Source: Tricholoma matsutake (Eukaryota; Basidiomycota; Agaricomycetes; Agaricales; Tricholomataceae). Taken from it: 64,000 bases of DNA. The translations under genes were made by a program, and so were the position numbers. The notes below the pieces were generated by a model. That model saw only the letters and a program-made list of their open reading frames with translations. It did not search any database and was not told the origin of the DNA. The DNA lies in assembly GCA_026075535.2 (NCBI GenBank), contig AP026550.1:1240001-1304000 (forward strand), given 5' to 3'. Position 1 is the stretch's first letter, and every line of letters starts with the position of its first letter. Positions 11,789-23,235 of the stretch are shown piece after piece.

Positions 11789-13871
11789 TTAGTCAGTTTT
11801 GTGTTCCTTGTACAAAGTCGCACTGTCCAGCACACTTCCATTCGCACTTGCGACAAACTCATGTGTCAGATGCGTTCGATTGTGGATCGTGAGACGCGAC
11901 CACCCGTACGCACTGTGTATACGATCAGACAAGAACGTACAAAATTAGATATAGCCCATACGTATTGAACGCCACGTCAGCATAGTAAGGCATTGTGTCG
12001 TTGATGGGGTCCAACCCATCGTAGTGGCCGGCAGCGCCATTGACAATGTTCCATGGGTATTTAGGATTATTAAGACCCGCCAGATCGACCGAATCTATTG
12101 AGACAGGTGGTGAGTACGTGGGACGGAAGGCTAGGTACTAGGTAGTGATCTAGCGATCACACCCACAGTTTGACATTGGCTTATTACGCTCATAAGCCTA
12201 AGATGACAACCTTTAATGTCCGCGGACTGATTAAGAAGCGGATACGGTAACTCACGTGTACGTGGCCCTGCATGTATAGGTCCACGCCGTACTTGACCAG
12301 GAGTGGCTCAAAGGCCCGTTGACAATCGAGACAAATAGTCGATGAATCGTTTGAGGTAGCGCCGATGTACCATGGACGATGCAAGCCAACAATAATCCAA
12401 GGGGTTTTTTTGCGGTCGACACTGGCAAGATCCTTCTCAAACCATTGAATCTGTTCGTTGGGATATCCGAAAGGGCCGCTGTTAGCCCCCGCATCGGAGC
12501 CTCCAAATTCATCCGGGGACTGAATGCCCACTGGGAGGTCAGTCTCGGAGTCGATGGTGATAAAATGCGCGAGACCGTAGTCGAAGGAGTACCAGAAGTT
12601 GCCATTGCCACCCGATTCATCGGATGGCATGCGGAAATGGTTAACTGTGTGCAAGATTAGGAAGCTCGGTGGGAAATATGAGCCATAACACTGAACGCAC
12701 TGTAACCTGTGAAATTCGTCTGCCCAGGAGAGCAAATTGAGGTGGTGTATGTTATGTTGTGTACGGAATCAGTTGTCCCGCTGAAAATGCTCTGTATCAA
12801 AAAGGATGGCATCGGGATTCAGAAGTCTGCGCTTACCCATTATCGCAGTTCGCCTATGTCGTATGTGTTAGAGTGCAGATTGCGGTGTAGTATAATGACA
12901 AACTAGCCTCGTGGTTTCCGGGACCAACCATATACGCTTTTGAGCTTGTGAGGGGAGTCATCTGGTCGTAGTACTGCTCTAGCATGGTGTTAACACCTTC
13001 GAGCACGCTCGTGACGTTCGGTATGAGGCTGTTATCGCCGAAATATCCCTGCCAGCTTTCCTTGATGAAGTAGTCCGCGTAAGCGATATCACCCCAGTGA
13101 GCGATAAATTCATAGGTGCTGTCACAAGTTGAACTGCTTGACAGGCGGAGAAGAACGCGATGCACATACTCTTTGTACTCCAGAAGACTCTGAATAGTGT
13201 TTAGGTCATGCGAACCTAGGGGGTTTGCAGCATCACCGTAAGGTCCGACACGTGTACTAAGGCCGTCAGCACCCATGAGACCGAGATCCACAACAACGGC
13301 AACAGTGAACGGGGTCTTGTCGCCAGCTGCACGCGCCGTCGTAAAGGTATCAGTGGGCCTGTAAGCACATCCGGGGCAATTTCTTTGCGAGCGACTATAA
13401 TGAGAAGATTCTAACATGGCGGACCTGGAATGCAAAACTCAACTGATTAGAGGTGCGATACCAATACTTCGTGTTAGGTTTGAGTCTAGTTATCTTCACA
13501 TGGTTCTCATGGAATCTCGAGGTTGGGTATGTAACGGAAACACCAGTTGCTACTTGGGAGAGAGAGAACGGAGACTCTCCGTACCAAACTTGAGGGGTAT
13601 CGAGCTGAACGAAAGTGCTCCAGCTAACTGTCATACCAAGTTCACCCGCATAAGCAAGACGCTGTTGGAGAGGTTCGTACGGGTTGCATGGGATTGTGCC
13701 GGGCACATGGACTCCCTTCGATTCGGCAAGGCAAGACCATGATGAGGCATTCTGGGCCTTGACAGCGACGAGGAGAGCGGCGCTTGTTCCCCAGAAGAGC
13801 AATGACACCATGACTGGTACAAGATTTCCCGCTCGCAAAATCGACTTTTTCACTATTTCCAGGGTCCACAA
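11789..13871 (-). CDS. Purple acid phosphatase (secreted metallophosphoesterase), 8 exons, 562 aa
   Basis: Secreted or vacuolar acid phosphatase releasing phosphate from organic esters. Model exons are 13871-13444, 13394-12908, 12853-12837, 12780-12707, 12644-12256, 12197-12161, 12094-11962 and 11912-11789, giving 1689 nt in frame. The N-terminus has a hydrophobic stretch (about residues 20-38) usable as signal peptide or anchor; a later Met at 13811 is an alternative start. A fibronectin-like PAP N-domain follows (TVSWSTF, PNTKYWYR). The metallophosphatase blocks are all there: VVVDLG, HWGDIAYADYF, GPGNHEA, VGLHRPWY and QGHVHAYER. The C-terminal region (NIVNGAAGHYDGLD, TLYKEHK) fits fungal AphA-type enzymes. 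Exon 3 is only 17 nt, and the intron before it uses a GC donor (GAG|GCTAGT...TAG). I infer both from reading frame and family conservation, not from transcripts. Confidence 0.92.
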
Positions 13872-14642
13872 ACATCTCGCCTCTCACGGTCCATGTGGAT
13901 CGTACGCGTAAACGCCGATCATTGTTCCTGTTAGAGTGTTTAATGTTAGAACTTGTTGGTTGAACAGTTGAGCTTTGCGATCCAGGCACCGATCGGGCAT
14001 CAGCGTGCATCAGGAACGAACACTCCGAACTCCTTGTTTGCTCCTTGTCTTTGGGCTTGTAGAACTGAATCTTTTTGTCAGGGCTTTCAGAGTTTCACTA
14101 CTGGGACTTTCAGGATTGTTCATTTGGATTTTATAGACTTAGCATCAGGAAAAACCTCATTTTCTAATTTGGCATAATTACTAAAAGTTTCATTGTATTC
14201 CCCAAAATTGTTGCCTTAAGTGAGTTTTCTGTCAATTAGTGAATTTTCCACTATTAGGGAATTTTAAACTGGTCCCTTTGGCAATGGTGTCCAATCTAGT
14301 GTTGTCTCCTTAAAATTAGTGTCATTTTCTTCACATTACTGATACTTTTAGTCTATAGTTGTAGGCATAATGCATTTACTTGCACCATATGTAAAAATAA
14401 ACAATCATACATACTTGTCCAATTGGGCCATGGCTAAAGCCTGGCATGAATGAGTCCTCCATTCTAAAGTAATGAGTCATACAACAGAAAAATTTACAGC
14501 CAGCCAGTATGGAACATATTACAGTTCAAGTTATTCCTATAAGAAGTTATCATTATAATTGTTACTAGGTGAGGACTAGATATGGAAACAGGATCACAGA
14601 AGTTCATAATCCATAATGTAATGCACAGTTTGCATTTCACCA
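13872..14642. other. Intergenic, phosphatase upstream region grading into transposon DNA
   Basis: About 770 bp. The first part is the phosphatase promoter side. From about 14160 the sequence becomes AT-rich and CpG-poor like the neighbouring elements. No ORF, RNA gene or terminal repeat recognised. Confidence 0.45.
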
Positions 14643-14744
14643 TCACTTTGCATATATTGCCACAACTGCTTCTTTCCCTCTGCAATGCATTAGATCTGTC
14701 GTAGATTGCAATAGTCCCTCATATACCATGTTAGCACCAGTTGT

Positions 14745-14930
14745 TGGAAGGAAGCCAGAGCTTCCAACACTAAAGGGGACTGAGAACTATAAGGAACTGA
14801 ATATATTTTGAGGGGGGATTCTAGAATATGGTACAAGTATTCGAAGTATAGACTATATACTACTAGAATAACATGTGATAAACTGGGTCGCATGTGATAT
14901 TGTTGTGATGATGTAAGAGGAACTCTTACA
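14745..14930 (-). repeat. 3' LTR of the non-autonomous element
   Basis: Left copy of the 186-bp LTR (minus-strand element). It is preceded by TSD GTTGT at 14740-14744 and followed on the plus strand by the purine tract complement. Confidence 0.92.
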
Positions 14931-14942
14931 CTCTCTCATACT

Positions 14943-15540
14943 CTAGAAAAAATGACTGGGGGGGGGGCTTGAATCAACCAGTCGCAGGCACACTTTACAC
15001 GTTGGTGAAAACATTGAGTTGCCTGGTAGTGGACTGATGATGACAGTGGGTGATGATGGTGGGCATTGAGGACAGGGGGCATTGACAAGGACAGTGGGTG
15101 TTGATGAGTACAGTGGGCATTGATGAGGACAGTGGGTGTTGACGAGGACAGTGGGTTGGCATTGACAAAGGTGGGTGTACAATGAGTGTTCCAGGGCGTG
15201 GACAGTGTTCATGACGACACGGCAGGGGGTATTGACGATGATATTGCCATGGGAAATGGTGGTTTGAGGTGTGGAATGGGGGCTTAGATGTGAGCCAGGG
15301 TGGGTGGGGGCGTGAACTGGATCTATGGCATGAATGGGGCATGCTTGCTGGTGCAGACAGTGTCGTTGGTAGGGTGAAGAGGTGCTGGCTGTTGTCGAAG
15401 ATGGGGAGGGCAGGGTCATTCAAGGTGTGTAACGGGGAGTAGCAGCATGGGCTGGGGGGAACTGAGGGGTCGGGGAGGTGTCCTGGCTCATTGTTGGGGC
15501 TTGTTGGGCTGGCAGAGTGGTTCCGTTGAATAGATGACAT
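14943..15540 (-). repeat. Simple GTTGATGAGGACAGTGGG-type minisatellite
   Basis: Within 15050-15180 a unit of about 18-24 bp (CATTGATGAGGACAGTGGGTG and variants) repeats imperfectly. The overlapping His/Pro/Ser-rich open frames on the minus strand come from this composition and are not annotated as genes. Confidence 0.6.
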
Positions 15541-17700
15541 GCTTCAATGAGCACAGCTGCTCATCATCATGCAACTCAGTTTGCTGGGCTGTAGAGTGTC
15601 TCTGTACACTGTTTACAGCCTGTTGATGGGTCTCCAGGGTGGAGGGTGCAGTGTGCCAGACGTGGCACTAGATGCCATTTCAGAAGAGGTTCTAGCATGT
15701 AGCGTTGACGTTGGCAGTTGTGACGTTGCAGTGGCAATGGGTGTCTCAGGATGTGAAGGAAGGGGCCAAGGGGTCTGCAGGAGTGCTGTAGGTTGGCCTG
15801 TGAGTGAGTGCTGTCGCTCGAGGGGCTGGAGGCAGGTTCAGGGCAGCTGTGGGTGCAGCTGTGGGTGTCGTTGTTGACAATGAAGTGGCGGTGGTGATAG
15901 GCAGCTCAGGGTACAGAATGGGGGGGCTGGGCCTCTGCTGGAGTGTAGTAGGTCACACGACGCATTCAGAGGAACACGTCCATATGCGAGGTTTGGGGCA
16001 GCTGTGGGTGCCATTGAGTACACGACATGTTCAGAGGAACACATCCGTATGACTTTGTGTAACAGCATTTTTCTTGGGCTGTCAACGGTGTCGTTGCATT
16101 GTCTACAGCTAGTTGGTGGTTCCACAGGCTGATGGGTTCAGTCTGTGTGCTAGATGAGGCCCTAGACACCATTTCCAGGGTGTTGGAGTCGGGTTTGCCA
16201 TCATTGTTGGTGGTGATGTGGCAGACAAACAGGGGGGCTCGGGACACGAGAGGAGGGGATGAGGAGCACTCTGGGGAGCGAGGATGAGCCTAACAAGCTT
16301 GACAAAGTCATGGAACTCGTAGATGTCAAGGACGAGGTGGAATTGCTGGATGATGAAGTAGAAGAAGAGGTAGTAGAAGGTGTAATGCTTGAGACAGAGG
16401 ATTGCATTGTGGGTGAAATCTTTGATGAGCGGTGATTAAGTGACAAAGGGGCAAGTGAAAGCTGAGTCAAGTCTAAGGGCAGGGCAAACCCATCCTCAAA
16501 GTCTTCATCAATGGCAGATTGGGGGCTCTTAGATATTGATATTGGGAAAGCGGGGGCTTTAATGGTGGAGACCCCTTCATCATTGACATCATCTTCATTA
16601 TCAATATCGGGAAGGGAGTGTGGTTGGCAAATTATAAACATTTGGGACAAGGATGAGTCAGAATTGACCTCATGGCCAGGAACAACTGTTTCTACCTTTG
16701 GGCCTGCGGTCTTGGCAAAGTCCATCTGTATATCCCAATCTTCGTCATTGTTGTCCTTCTCAAACAGAGTATGGATAGGGACACCGTCTGGGAGATCGAA
16801 ATCAGCATCGGGCCATTCTTCACAAGGTAGAAGGAGAGTTGGAGTGGGTATGGTGAGCATGAAAACAAGTGAGAACCTCAGACTCACAACAGTGAGCTCG
16901 AGGGCGAGAATGAATGCAGCAGTGTTTTCTGGGCTGTCAACAGTGTTGGTGAGTTGTTTTCAGCTATGTGGTGGGCCTCCAGGGTGGTGGACTTGTATGT
17001 GTGCTCAACGCAGCACTAGACTCTGTTTCTGTGGTGCTTAGGGGCCTGTTGCATGAGTGTTCTGGTTCATAGCATTGAATTGGAGCAGGCTGGGGCAGAT
17101 AGGCAGTGAGCAAGAGCAGTAGGTCGATGAGGAGCATGATTGGGGGGTACAGGTGGAAACGAGGGTATAGGCAGTGAATGGGGGTGTCAAAAGGTGTCGA
17201 TGATGTTGTTAGTGACATGGCCAGGGTGTAGGATGTACATGGTGGTAAAATGGCTCAGTTCTGTCCATGCTCTAGAGTGGTCCAGAGCAGTATGTATGGT
17301 TGATGACGATGAACACGTCGACGTTAACATGGCAGATTCTGTAGGCTCAGGGTACACAGAAGGGGGCTGGGGAATGAGCTGGGGGGCAACTGGCAGCAAG
17401 CAGGGGTGTGTGGGGAATGGTATAGGTCATTGTTGGTGTAGCTGGTGGGAGACATAGCATAACTGCATTTTCTGGGCTGTCAACAGTGTTCGTGCATCGT
17501 CTACAGCCAGGTGGTTGTCCTCCAGGGTGGTAGGTTCCAAGTCGGGTCAGGCAGTCACCTAGAGGGCATTGGATCGGTTTAGAAATGAGACTCCCAAGCA
17601 CTTTGTAGAGGGGGTCCATGCTGGAAAACCAGTCGCGGTGATGGTGGAGTTATACAGGGTTGGTAATGGGTGTGCTGGGTCATTTCAAGTGTTTGGAGCT
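15540..17700. repeat. Four diverged copies of a repeat unit inside the LTR element
   Basis: A core of about 65-70 bp recurs near 15583, 16070, 16925 and 17468 on the plus strand. It starts with TGGGCTGTCAACAGTG or variants and ends CTCCAGGGTGG. Longer similarity surrounds some copies (for example GTGACGTTGCAGTGGCAATGG). On the minus strand the core reads as a peptide like LAVDNATTPLTAQ. Related copies outside this element occur at 26940-27490 and 52360-52640. Function unknown. Confidence 0.7.
16201..16887 (-). pseudogene. Host-gene-like fragment resembling Byr4/Bfa1 cytokinesis regulator, inside the LTR element
   Basis: A 229-codon open stretch carries acidic, Trp-containing blocks: EEWPDADFDLPDG, then DEDWDIQMDF, then DFEDGFALPLDLTQLSLAPL followed by a Ser/Thr tract. 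Their order and wording match my recollection of the N-terminal part of basidiomycete Byr4/Bfa1-like proteins, the scaffold subunit of the two-part GAP that restrains the septation or mitotic-exit GTPase. Only the N-terminal portion is present. It ends in a Ser-rich simple sequence and sits between repeat units of the LTR element, so it is a captured piece and not a working gene. The open reading frame and the motifs are visible; the family name is an inference from memory that needs a profile search. Confidence 0.55.
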
Positions 17701-17892
17701 GAGTGAGATGGGCGGGATTGATATGGGGTATAGGCAGTGTATAAACGAGAGTAGTTCTTGATAGTTTCAGGACTTGTGTGCCATGTGAAAAAAATTCAAC
17801 TGTTTCGGAAATTTTAGGGTCGGGGTGATTTTGGAGAAAAGAATGTGTGTGAGAGTGTAGAGTGAGTATAGTAAGTTCATTATAAAAAAAAG

Positions 17893-18078
17893 TGGAAGGA
17901 AGCTGGAGCTTCCAACACTAAAGGGGACCGAGAACTATAAGGAACTGAATATATTTCGAGGGGGGATTCTAGAATACAGTACAAGTATTCAAAGTATAGA
18001 CTATATACTACTAGAATAACATGTGATAAACTGGGTCGCATGTGATATTGTTGTGATGATGTAAGAGGAAGTCTTACA
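17893..18078 (-). repeat. 5' LTR of the non-autonomous element
   Basis: Right copy of the 186-bp LTR. It ends CTTACA at 18078 and is followed by TSD GTTGT at 18079-18083. A primer-binding site should lie just left of 17893; the sequence there is mostly a T run on the minus strand and I cannot match it to a tRNA. Confidence 0.92.
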
Positions 18079-18797
18079 GTTGTAATACCATTGTGAAACC
18101 ATAGTTGCTCATTAACAACAATGTGTGATATATAATGTGCTTCTCCATGATAGATAATACCTTTTAGTTTTATTGTAAAAGGCTGATTATTTCTGCTAAC
18201 AATTGTCACTTCTGGGTCTATTTTTAAATTTTTTCCTTCAAATTCAAATATAAGTATAGCTGGAAACACAAAAGAATATGAACATATGAGATGTTGATTG
18301 CATTCAGAACATCTAGACATTGAACCTTCCTGATGATTCTGAATCCAATCTTGTATTGATACATAAGGACTTGTTCCAGAAGATAAAATGCAAGACTGAA
18401 CAGAATGTTGACGAGTTTGAGCCTGAGTCAATGTATGTTCTTGAGAACATGTAAGTTGTGAGGACTCAATTTGAGTGGGTGTTGTAAACATAAGCTGTGA
18501 TAATCTAACCACTGATGTATGCCTACCCCACCGCAAGCCAGCAATTCTTAAGTCATCCAGTTTATGTCTAAATATGTCCCTCACATTTTCTAATAAAGTC
18601 TGACCATCTAAATGACTTTGAAATCCATTGCATATATCTGCAAGTATATCATTATTTATAGAACCAAAAGTATGACTCCAATACTCTGGATTAGTCTGCC
18701 ACACTGCATAAAGGATAGAAAAGACAGAGTCATATGCACAACTGTTATTGCTCCATATTATATGTACCAAGAGGGACTGAGATATGGTAAACTTCAT

Positions 18798-19550
18798 TAC
18801 CTGTTGTATCAGAACTTTTATTACTGCTAACTCTCAATCTTTTATGTGGCTGTTTAACAGTCAACTTTTCATTGACAGTTACATCACCAATTTTTCTTTT
18901 CAAACTGACACTGGTGCCATTTGAATCTTCTGGCTGGGTTCAACTGGCAAAACCAGCAGCAAGTCTAAAAATATGAACAAGAGGCAGAGGCTAGAACTAA
19001 GCTTAGCAGAATGGAAATAGATGAGAGGAATAGGGGAGGGAACAACCTGGGCATGGGGGTGGAGAATAGGGCCAGAGTCATCCAATCATCCAGCTAGGCA
19101 TTGACTATGATGTTATATCCGGCAACTATCAAGATTGATTGCCGAGGATGATGTATAAGATCGGACACATAGAATCGGATGCCTGGAAGGTCAGACAGAC
19201 CATTGTAATACTGGAGAACTTGAAATCAACCCTAGATCAACCACATATCAAGGTAACTTTCAGATTGCCGTAATAGCTGTGCCTTCTGGCCACAACCTCA
19301 GTGTTGTTGGGCAGACAGCTATTACACAGCTGCAACTGTGACATCAAGGCTATGAAATATGTTCCATGGGTGAGGCAACCACAAAAAAGAAGCACCACAG
19401 CAGGCTTTGTGACATGGGTAAGTATTTGCAATGCCATTGAGTTTCTTAGTAAGAATCTGACAGCAAAGTGAGCAAAAGCAGTCAATAGAAAACAGATGTG
19501 AAAGATTCTCATTGAGACCACCCCTCGAGACTAACTGCTCCTCTCTGATC
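18798..19550. other. No gene recognised
   Basis: About 750 bp between the protease-like ORF and the F-box-like pseudogene. It probably includes upstream sequence or exons of the former. No domain, terminal repeat or RNA gene seen. Confidence 0.4.
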
Positions 19551-21219
19551 ATGCCTCCTAGCAATTATCCATATGGTTCTCTATGCTATGAAGTAATCAA
19601 CTGGATCATAGGACTCAGTTTTATTAGCTTGTCCCATTCCAGCAGTATTGCATGCTCAGAAGTTCATCTACACTGGCTTACTCTGCAACATACATCCACT
19701 ACCTTCTGTACTATCCTCGATAATCACCCAACCCTTTTGCAATATTCAACATCAAATTTGACAATGATATGGCCTCTCACAAAGCACCGGTTGCTAAAAC
19801 ATTCCTCTACTTTGGGCGGTGGCTGGATCTGATAGATAGCTTGCAAACATCAAACATGTCAATGTATTTGGTGGTAGTTGAGTCAGACAACCATCGATCA
19901 ACAATGCATACTGGAATTACTGATCAAATATTTGACATGTTGGAAGGAAGACATGCTTTCGATGCCTTAACTGAGCTTCACATTGAAGTTAGATCACCAT
20001 TCACTCACTTCATTGCCATTCCTGTGTTTCCAAACCTCAAACACCTGTACACTGTGATGAGAGGAGTCCCCACCTGCATCTTGAGTATGAGGCATGCTGC
20101 ATCAGACATCCCCTGTTAGATATCAAATCAAGCTCCCTAGACTTAAACACCTTGTTGTCGATACCAATGGAATTGGAAAGGTGTTATTTGGAAAGCTTCC
20201 CTCTGTCACAGTGCTGATGATGTGTTGTACAAGTGTGTGCAGCATCACAGAGTATGGCTCTACTCTTCACCACACCCTGGTGAGCACAGAGGCCTTGTTC
20301 ACAGACTTCTGCACTATCACAAAAAACCTGACTGAAGTTGAAATCTCTGTCAAAGTAAATTGGCTGCATGATCTCAGGACAGTCCATTTACCTGCTGCCA
20401 CCAAGCTCTTTATTTGGGCAGCAGGTCACTACCATGCCAGTCCCTTACTTCCTATGGTCAGGATAGATGCTCTGCTGTTGGAAACAGGGCACTTTTATTT
20501 GGCTGATACTCATTGCATTGATTTTGCTGCCAGCACTTTCCAATTGTCTATCAAACATCTAACCATCATGACCCCGGGTCTTGCTGTGCCTCAGCCTAGG
20601 CTCTATGCATCCATGCCCTGGACCTTCTACAACTTCTTAGTTCCATTACCTCAACTGGAGAGTACATTACACTCCTCCACCTATTCTGGTCGGATTCCAG
20701 TCGGAATGCCCATTCCGATCGGAATTTCCAGAATTCCAGGGAATTTCATTTACATATATTTTCCTCACAATTCATAATTCCGGTCGGACTGGGGGGTCAA
20801 TTTTACCACTGGAATCCCCAGAATCTACCTGGACTCATTTTTACCTGGAACAGTTGGATCAACCAGATGCATGGCACTAGCATAACTGGAATAACCGGAA
20901 TGCATGTGCTTTCCCAAAAAGAATTTCAACGTTGATAGGTCGTCTCCTTGGCTCAAGGACCAATTCACCACTTTAGCATCATTCTAATCACATCGGCTAA
21001 CTCCTATGATGTCCCAGATGCAGCGCGACCCAGTCTATCAATTGCGATATCATATCAACTGCGTCAAAACATCACCAGCAACATCGATCGTATCAAGAGC
21101 CCATTGCACAACCTTAGGACTACCCTGAAAGCCCCTAAGATTCACCTAAACAACCATCAAACATCCCCAATCAACTTCGAACAGCCGTGACCACGATTGA
21201 GCATCATTGAGCATCATCG

Positions 21220-22140
21220 AGCGTCATTGATCGATATCGAGAGACTACGAGCAACATTGGGCGCTGCATTTTCATCTATATGGTGGAGTACCATGCACCA
21301 GGAAGGATTCCAACTCGTGCCCAAACCTGCTGATAGTAGGTTAGCCTTGTTCCAAGTCCCAATCGCGCACAGAACCCGCTGGATGAATTACTGCGAGACT
21401 TAGCGCAATTTCTACACAAAGGACAGTCCCCTTTCAGTTCCATACCCTATATTACTCTTTCATCATATGATATATATCTTTCTTGTTCAGATTCCAGTCT
21501 CCTTTTTAACCTTGTGCCTTAACTCATATCTTTTGCCTCATGTTCTACACATGTTTCTTATTCCATTTTAGGAAGTTTCTTTAAAACATATAAAACTCTG
21601 TAGTATCTACTTGGAAAATACAAGAAATTGTCTTCACCTATTGTCTCGTATACAGTTCTAAGCATCTGACCAACTTTCTAAAACAATCTAAGTCTCTACA
21701 GGTTTTCTCGATTGACGAGAAACCTCTGTGATCATTGCATCCTCGATCCTCCCTCGATCCTCTCATCTTTAGCACTAGCAACCCTTCCAACACTTCATAG
21801 CCATTTGCCACACCCTTCATATACTATTGACCTATCAAAAGGTCCCCAGAATCCACACATTGACCATCGACGATAAACTTGTTCACTGTCAATCTCATTG
21901 ATCGCCCTCAATATCGATTGATACTTGATCAGACTGCACCAAATGCCTTTGTCTCTCTTAGCACTATCTTCATGACTAGTACCAACTGGTCATCTTTCCA
22001 TCGGTTGGGCCACAAACATTTGGAACAACTCACAACCTTCCTCTGACTCATCACAAATATCATCAATTGCCTCATCGGCAGTTTAGGTGGTTTTTCCAGG
22101 TTGAGTATCATCAATGTGCACCAAGAATTGAACACTCGAC
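21220..22140 (+). repeat. Dispersed repeat, copy 1 (LTR-like)
   Basis: Shares ordered blocks with 31430-32390: a GGACAGTC block, TCTTTTGCCTCATGTTCTACACATG-like sequence, TTTTAGGAAGTTTCTTTA followed by TATAAAA, an ACAAGAAA..TC block, and a final CCAGGTTGAGTATCATCAA. A TATA-like box and pyrimidine-rich sequence suggest a retroelement LTR or a non-autonomous element. No ends with TSD could be fixed. Confidence 0.6.
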
Positions 22141-22190
22141 CTTGGGTCTGCACACATAACAGCACACTTAACCACTGAGCTACCAGGTCA
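22113..22190 (-). repeat. tRNA-like module (SINE head or tRNA pseudogene)
   Basis: On the minus strand, an A box TAGCTCAGTGG (22182-22172) and a B box GTTCAATTC (22133-22125) match RNA polymerase III consensus sequences at tRNA-like spacing. The acceptor stem does not close, so this is not a working tRNA. Most likely the head of a tRNA-derived SINE. Confidence 0.6.
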
Positions 22191-22449
22191 TTATTCACCT
22201 ACATACATCTAATACTTTTATTACCCAACCAAGGTGTGTAGTTACAGCCATTAATGGAATATGCACACATGCATATTGCATGGCACGTGACACGTGACTG
22301 CCAGCTCACAACCACCACCACCATTGTCAACACCGCCTCCTCCTCCTCTCCACTCTACCACCACCACTGCGTGCACACCCACCACCACCATTCCCATGCC
22401 CCCTGCCACCATCACCACCACCTTCAAATGAGCCAACTGGACGGAACGC

Positions 22450-22481
22450 GGGCCCAAACGACGGCAATTGTCATTTGGGCC
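22450..22481 (+). repeat. GGGCCC hairpin before an intron-like tract
   Basis: GGGCCCAAACGAC and GTCATTTGGGCC form two near-complementary arms around GGCAATT. A TAAGTTTTTTC tract and a TTTTTAGG acceptor-like site (about 22543-22550) follow. The same arrangement recurs at 58204, 58470 and 56495, and in reverse at 24830. Confidence 0.7.
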
Positions 22482-22849
22482 ATAGATAAGTTTTTTCTTT
22501 TTTCTTTTTCTTTTTATCAATCAACTAATTTTAATTTATTGCTTTTTAGGCTATATACTACTGGGGACAACCTGCTGCAACAGAAAACGCACAACAGAAA
22601 AATGTGCAACCCATGCCCACACCCACCTGATCCCCTCCTCCCCATTCAAATGGGATGTGAGGCTGTCAACATGGGCTAAGTGGGTGCAGAGGGATGACAG
22701 GAGACCCCAGAAGGGGGATACCTGCCTAGTAAGCACCCACCAACCCCTGTACATGCACCACATTGCACTGACGCACCCAAACCCCTCCCCCCCCCCCCCA
22801 AAAAAAAAAAAGACAGAAATCCAAATGGGGGACAACGGCGACAAACAAC

Positions 22850-23235
22850 GACAAGCCACCCACCTCCAGCCTCATGAGCAACTGCTCGTGGGGTGGAACA
22901 TGGGTGGAACAACGCCCAGGCACAGGGACAGGAGACAACGACGACACACCACCCACCCCCAGCCTCATGAGCAACTGCTCGTGGGGTGGATCACGGGTGG
23001 AACAACAATGATGACAAGCCACCCACCTCCAGCCTCATGAGCAACTGCTTGTGGGGTGGAACGTGGGTGGAACAATGCCCAGGTGCAGGGATAGGAGACG
23101 ACAATGCACCACCCGCCCCCAGCCTCATGAGCAACTGCTCGTGGGGTGGATCATGGGTGGAACAACAACAACAACAAGCCACCTACCCCCAGCCTCACGA
23201 GCAACTGCTTGTGGGGTGGATCGTTGGTGGAAGGA
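22850..23235 (+). repeat. Hairpin minisatellite (5 units, CATGAGCAACTGCTCGTGGGG)
   Basis: Five units of about 70-90 bp, each with CCTCA(T/C)GAGCAACTGCT(C/T)GTGGGGTGGA, at about 22872, 22966, 23032, 23122 and 23194. The core is a palindrome with a two-base loop. The high-scoring open frames here (peptides containing HEQLLVGW) are produced by the repeat and are not genes. Confidence 0.8.

Larger units (their letters stand above)
14745..18078 (-). mobile_element. 3.3-kb non-autonomous LTR element with 186-bp LTRs and 5-bp TSD
   Basis: Direct repeats at 14745-14930 and 17893-18078 are both exactly 186 bp and nearly identical. Each runs TGGAAGG to CTTACA (plus strand), giving TG/CA ends. They are flanked by the same 5 bases, GTTGT, at 14740-14744 and 18079-18083. 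On the minus strand a purine-rich tract ending in TATGAGAGAG (14931-14940) sits next to the left LTR, as a polypurine tract should; the element therefore reads on the minus strand, with the right copy as 5' LTR. The 2.96-kb interior has no gag, protease, RT or integrase. Instead it carries four diverged copies of a repeat unit and a fragment resembling a host gene. Its LTR ends resemble those of the Gypsy element at 33737-39346, which could be its autonomous relative. Confidence 0.93.
14643..18797 (-). pseudogene. Ubiquitin-specific-protease-like (C19-like) ORF, split by an LTR element
   Basis: The first part (18797-18079) encodes a Cys-box-like NNSCAYDSVFSILY near its N-terminus, a middle with CSECNQHLICSY, and a His-box-like region (YHGEAHYISHIVV, WFHNGITT). 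This pattern fits the cysteine-protease fold of ubiquitin hydrolases. The frame stops at an inserted LTR element. It resumes beyond it at 14739 and ends with TGA at 14643-14645. Removing the element and one copy of its 5-bp duplication gives 816 nt, 272 codons, with no internal stop. The start at 18797 is the first Met in frame, and an upstream exon is possible (a GTAATG donor-like site sits there). Domain call is by motif only. Such domains also occur in transposon-borne genes of mushrooms, so it may not be a housekeeping gene. Confidence 0.65.

Noticed and set aside
14530..14930. Copia-type primer-binding site next to the 14.7-kb LTR
   Set aside because: A minus-strand ACATGGTATATGAGG stretch looked like one, but the TSD places it outside the LTR element, inside the coding frame of the interrupted protease-like ORF.
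14943..15540. Two His/Pro/Ser-rich open frames (158 and 181 codons)
   Set aside because: Produced by GTTGATGAGGACAGTGGG-type simple repeats inside the LTR element; no domain.
22850..23235. CRISPR-like array of repeats and spacers
   Set aside because: Eukaryotic context, units are longer and imperfect, the spacers are themselves repeated, and no cas genes exist.
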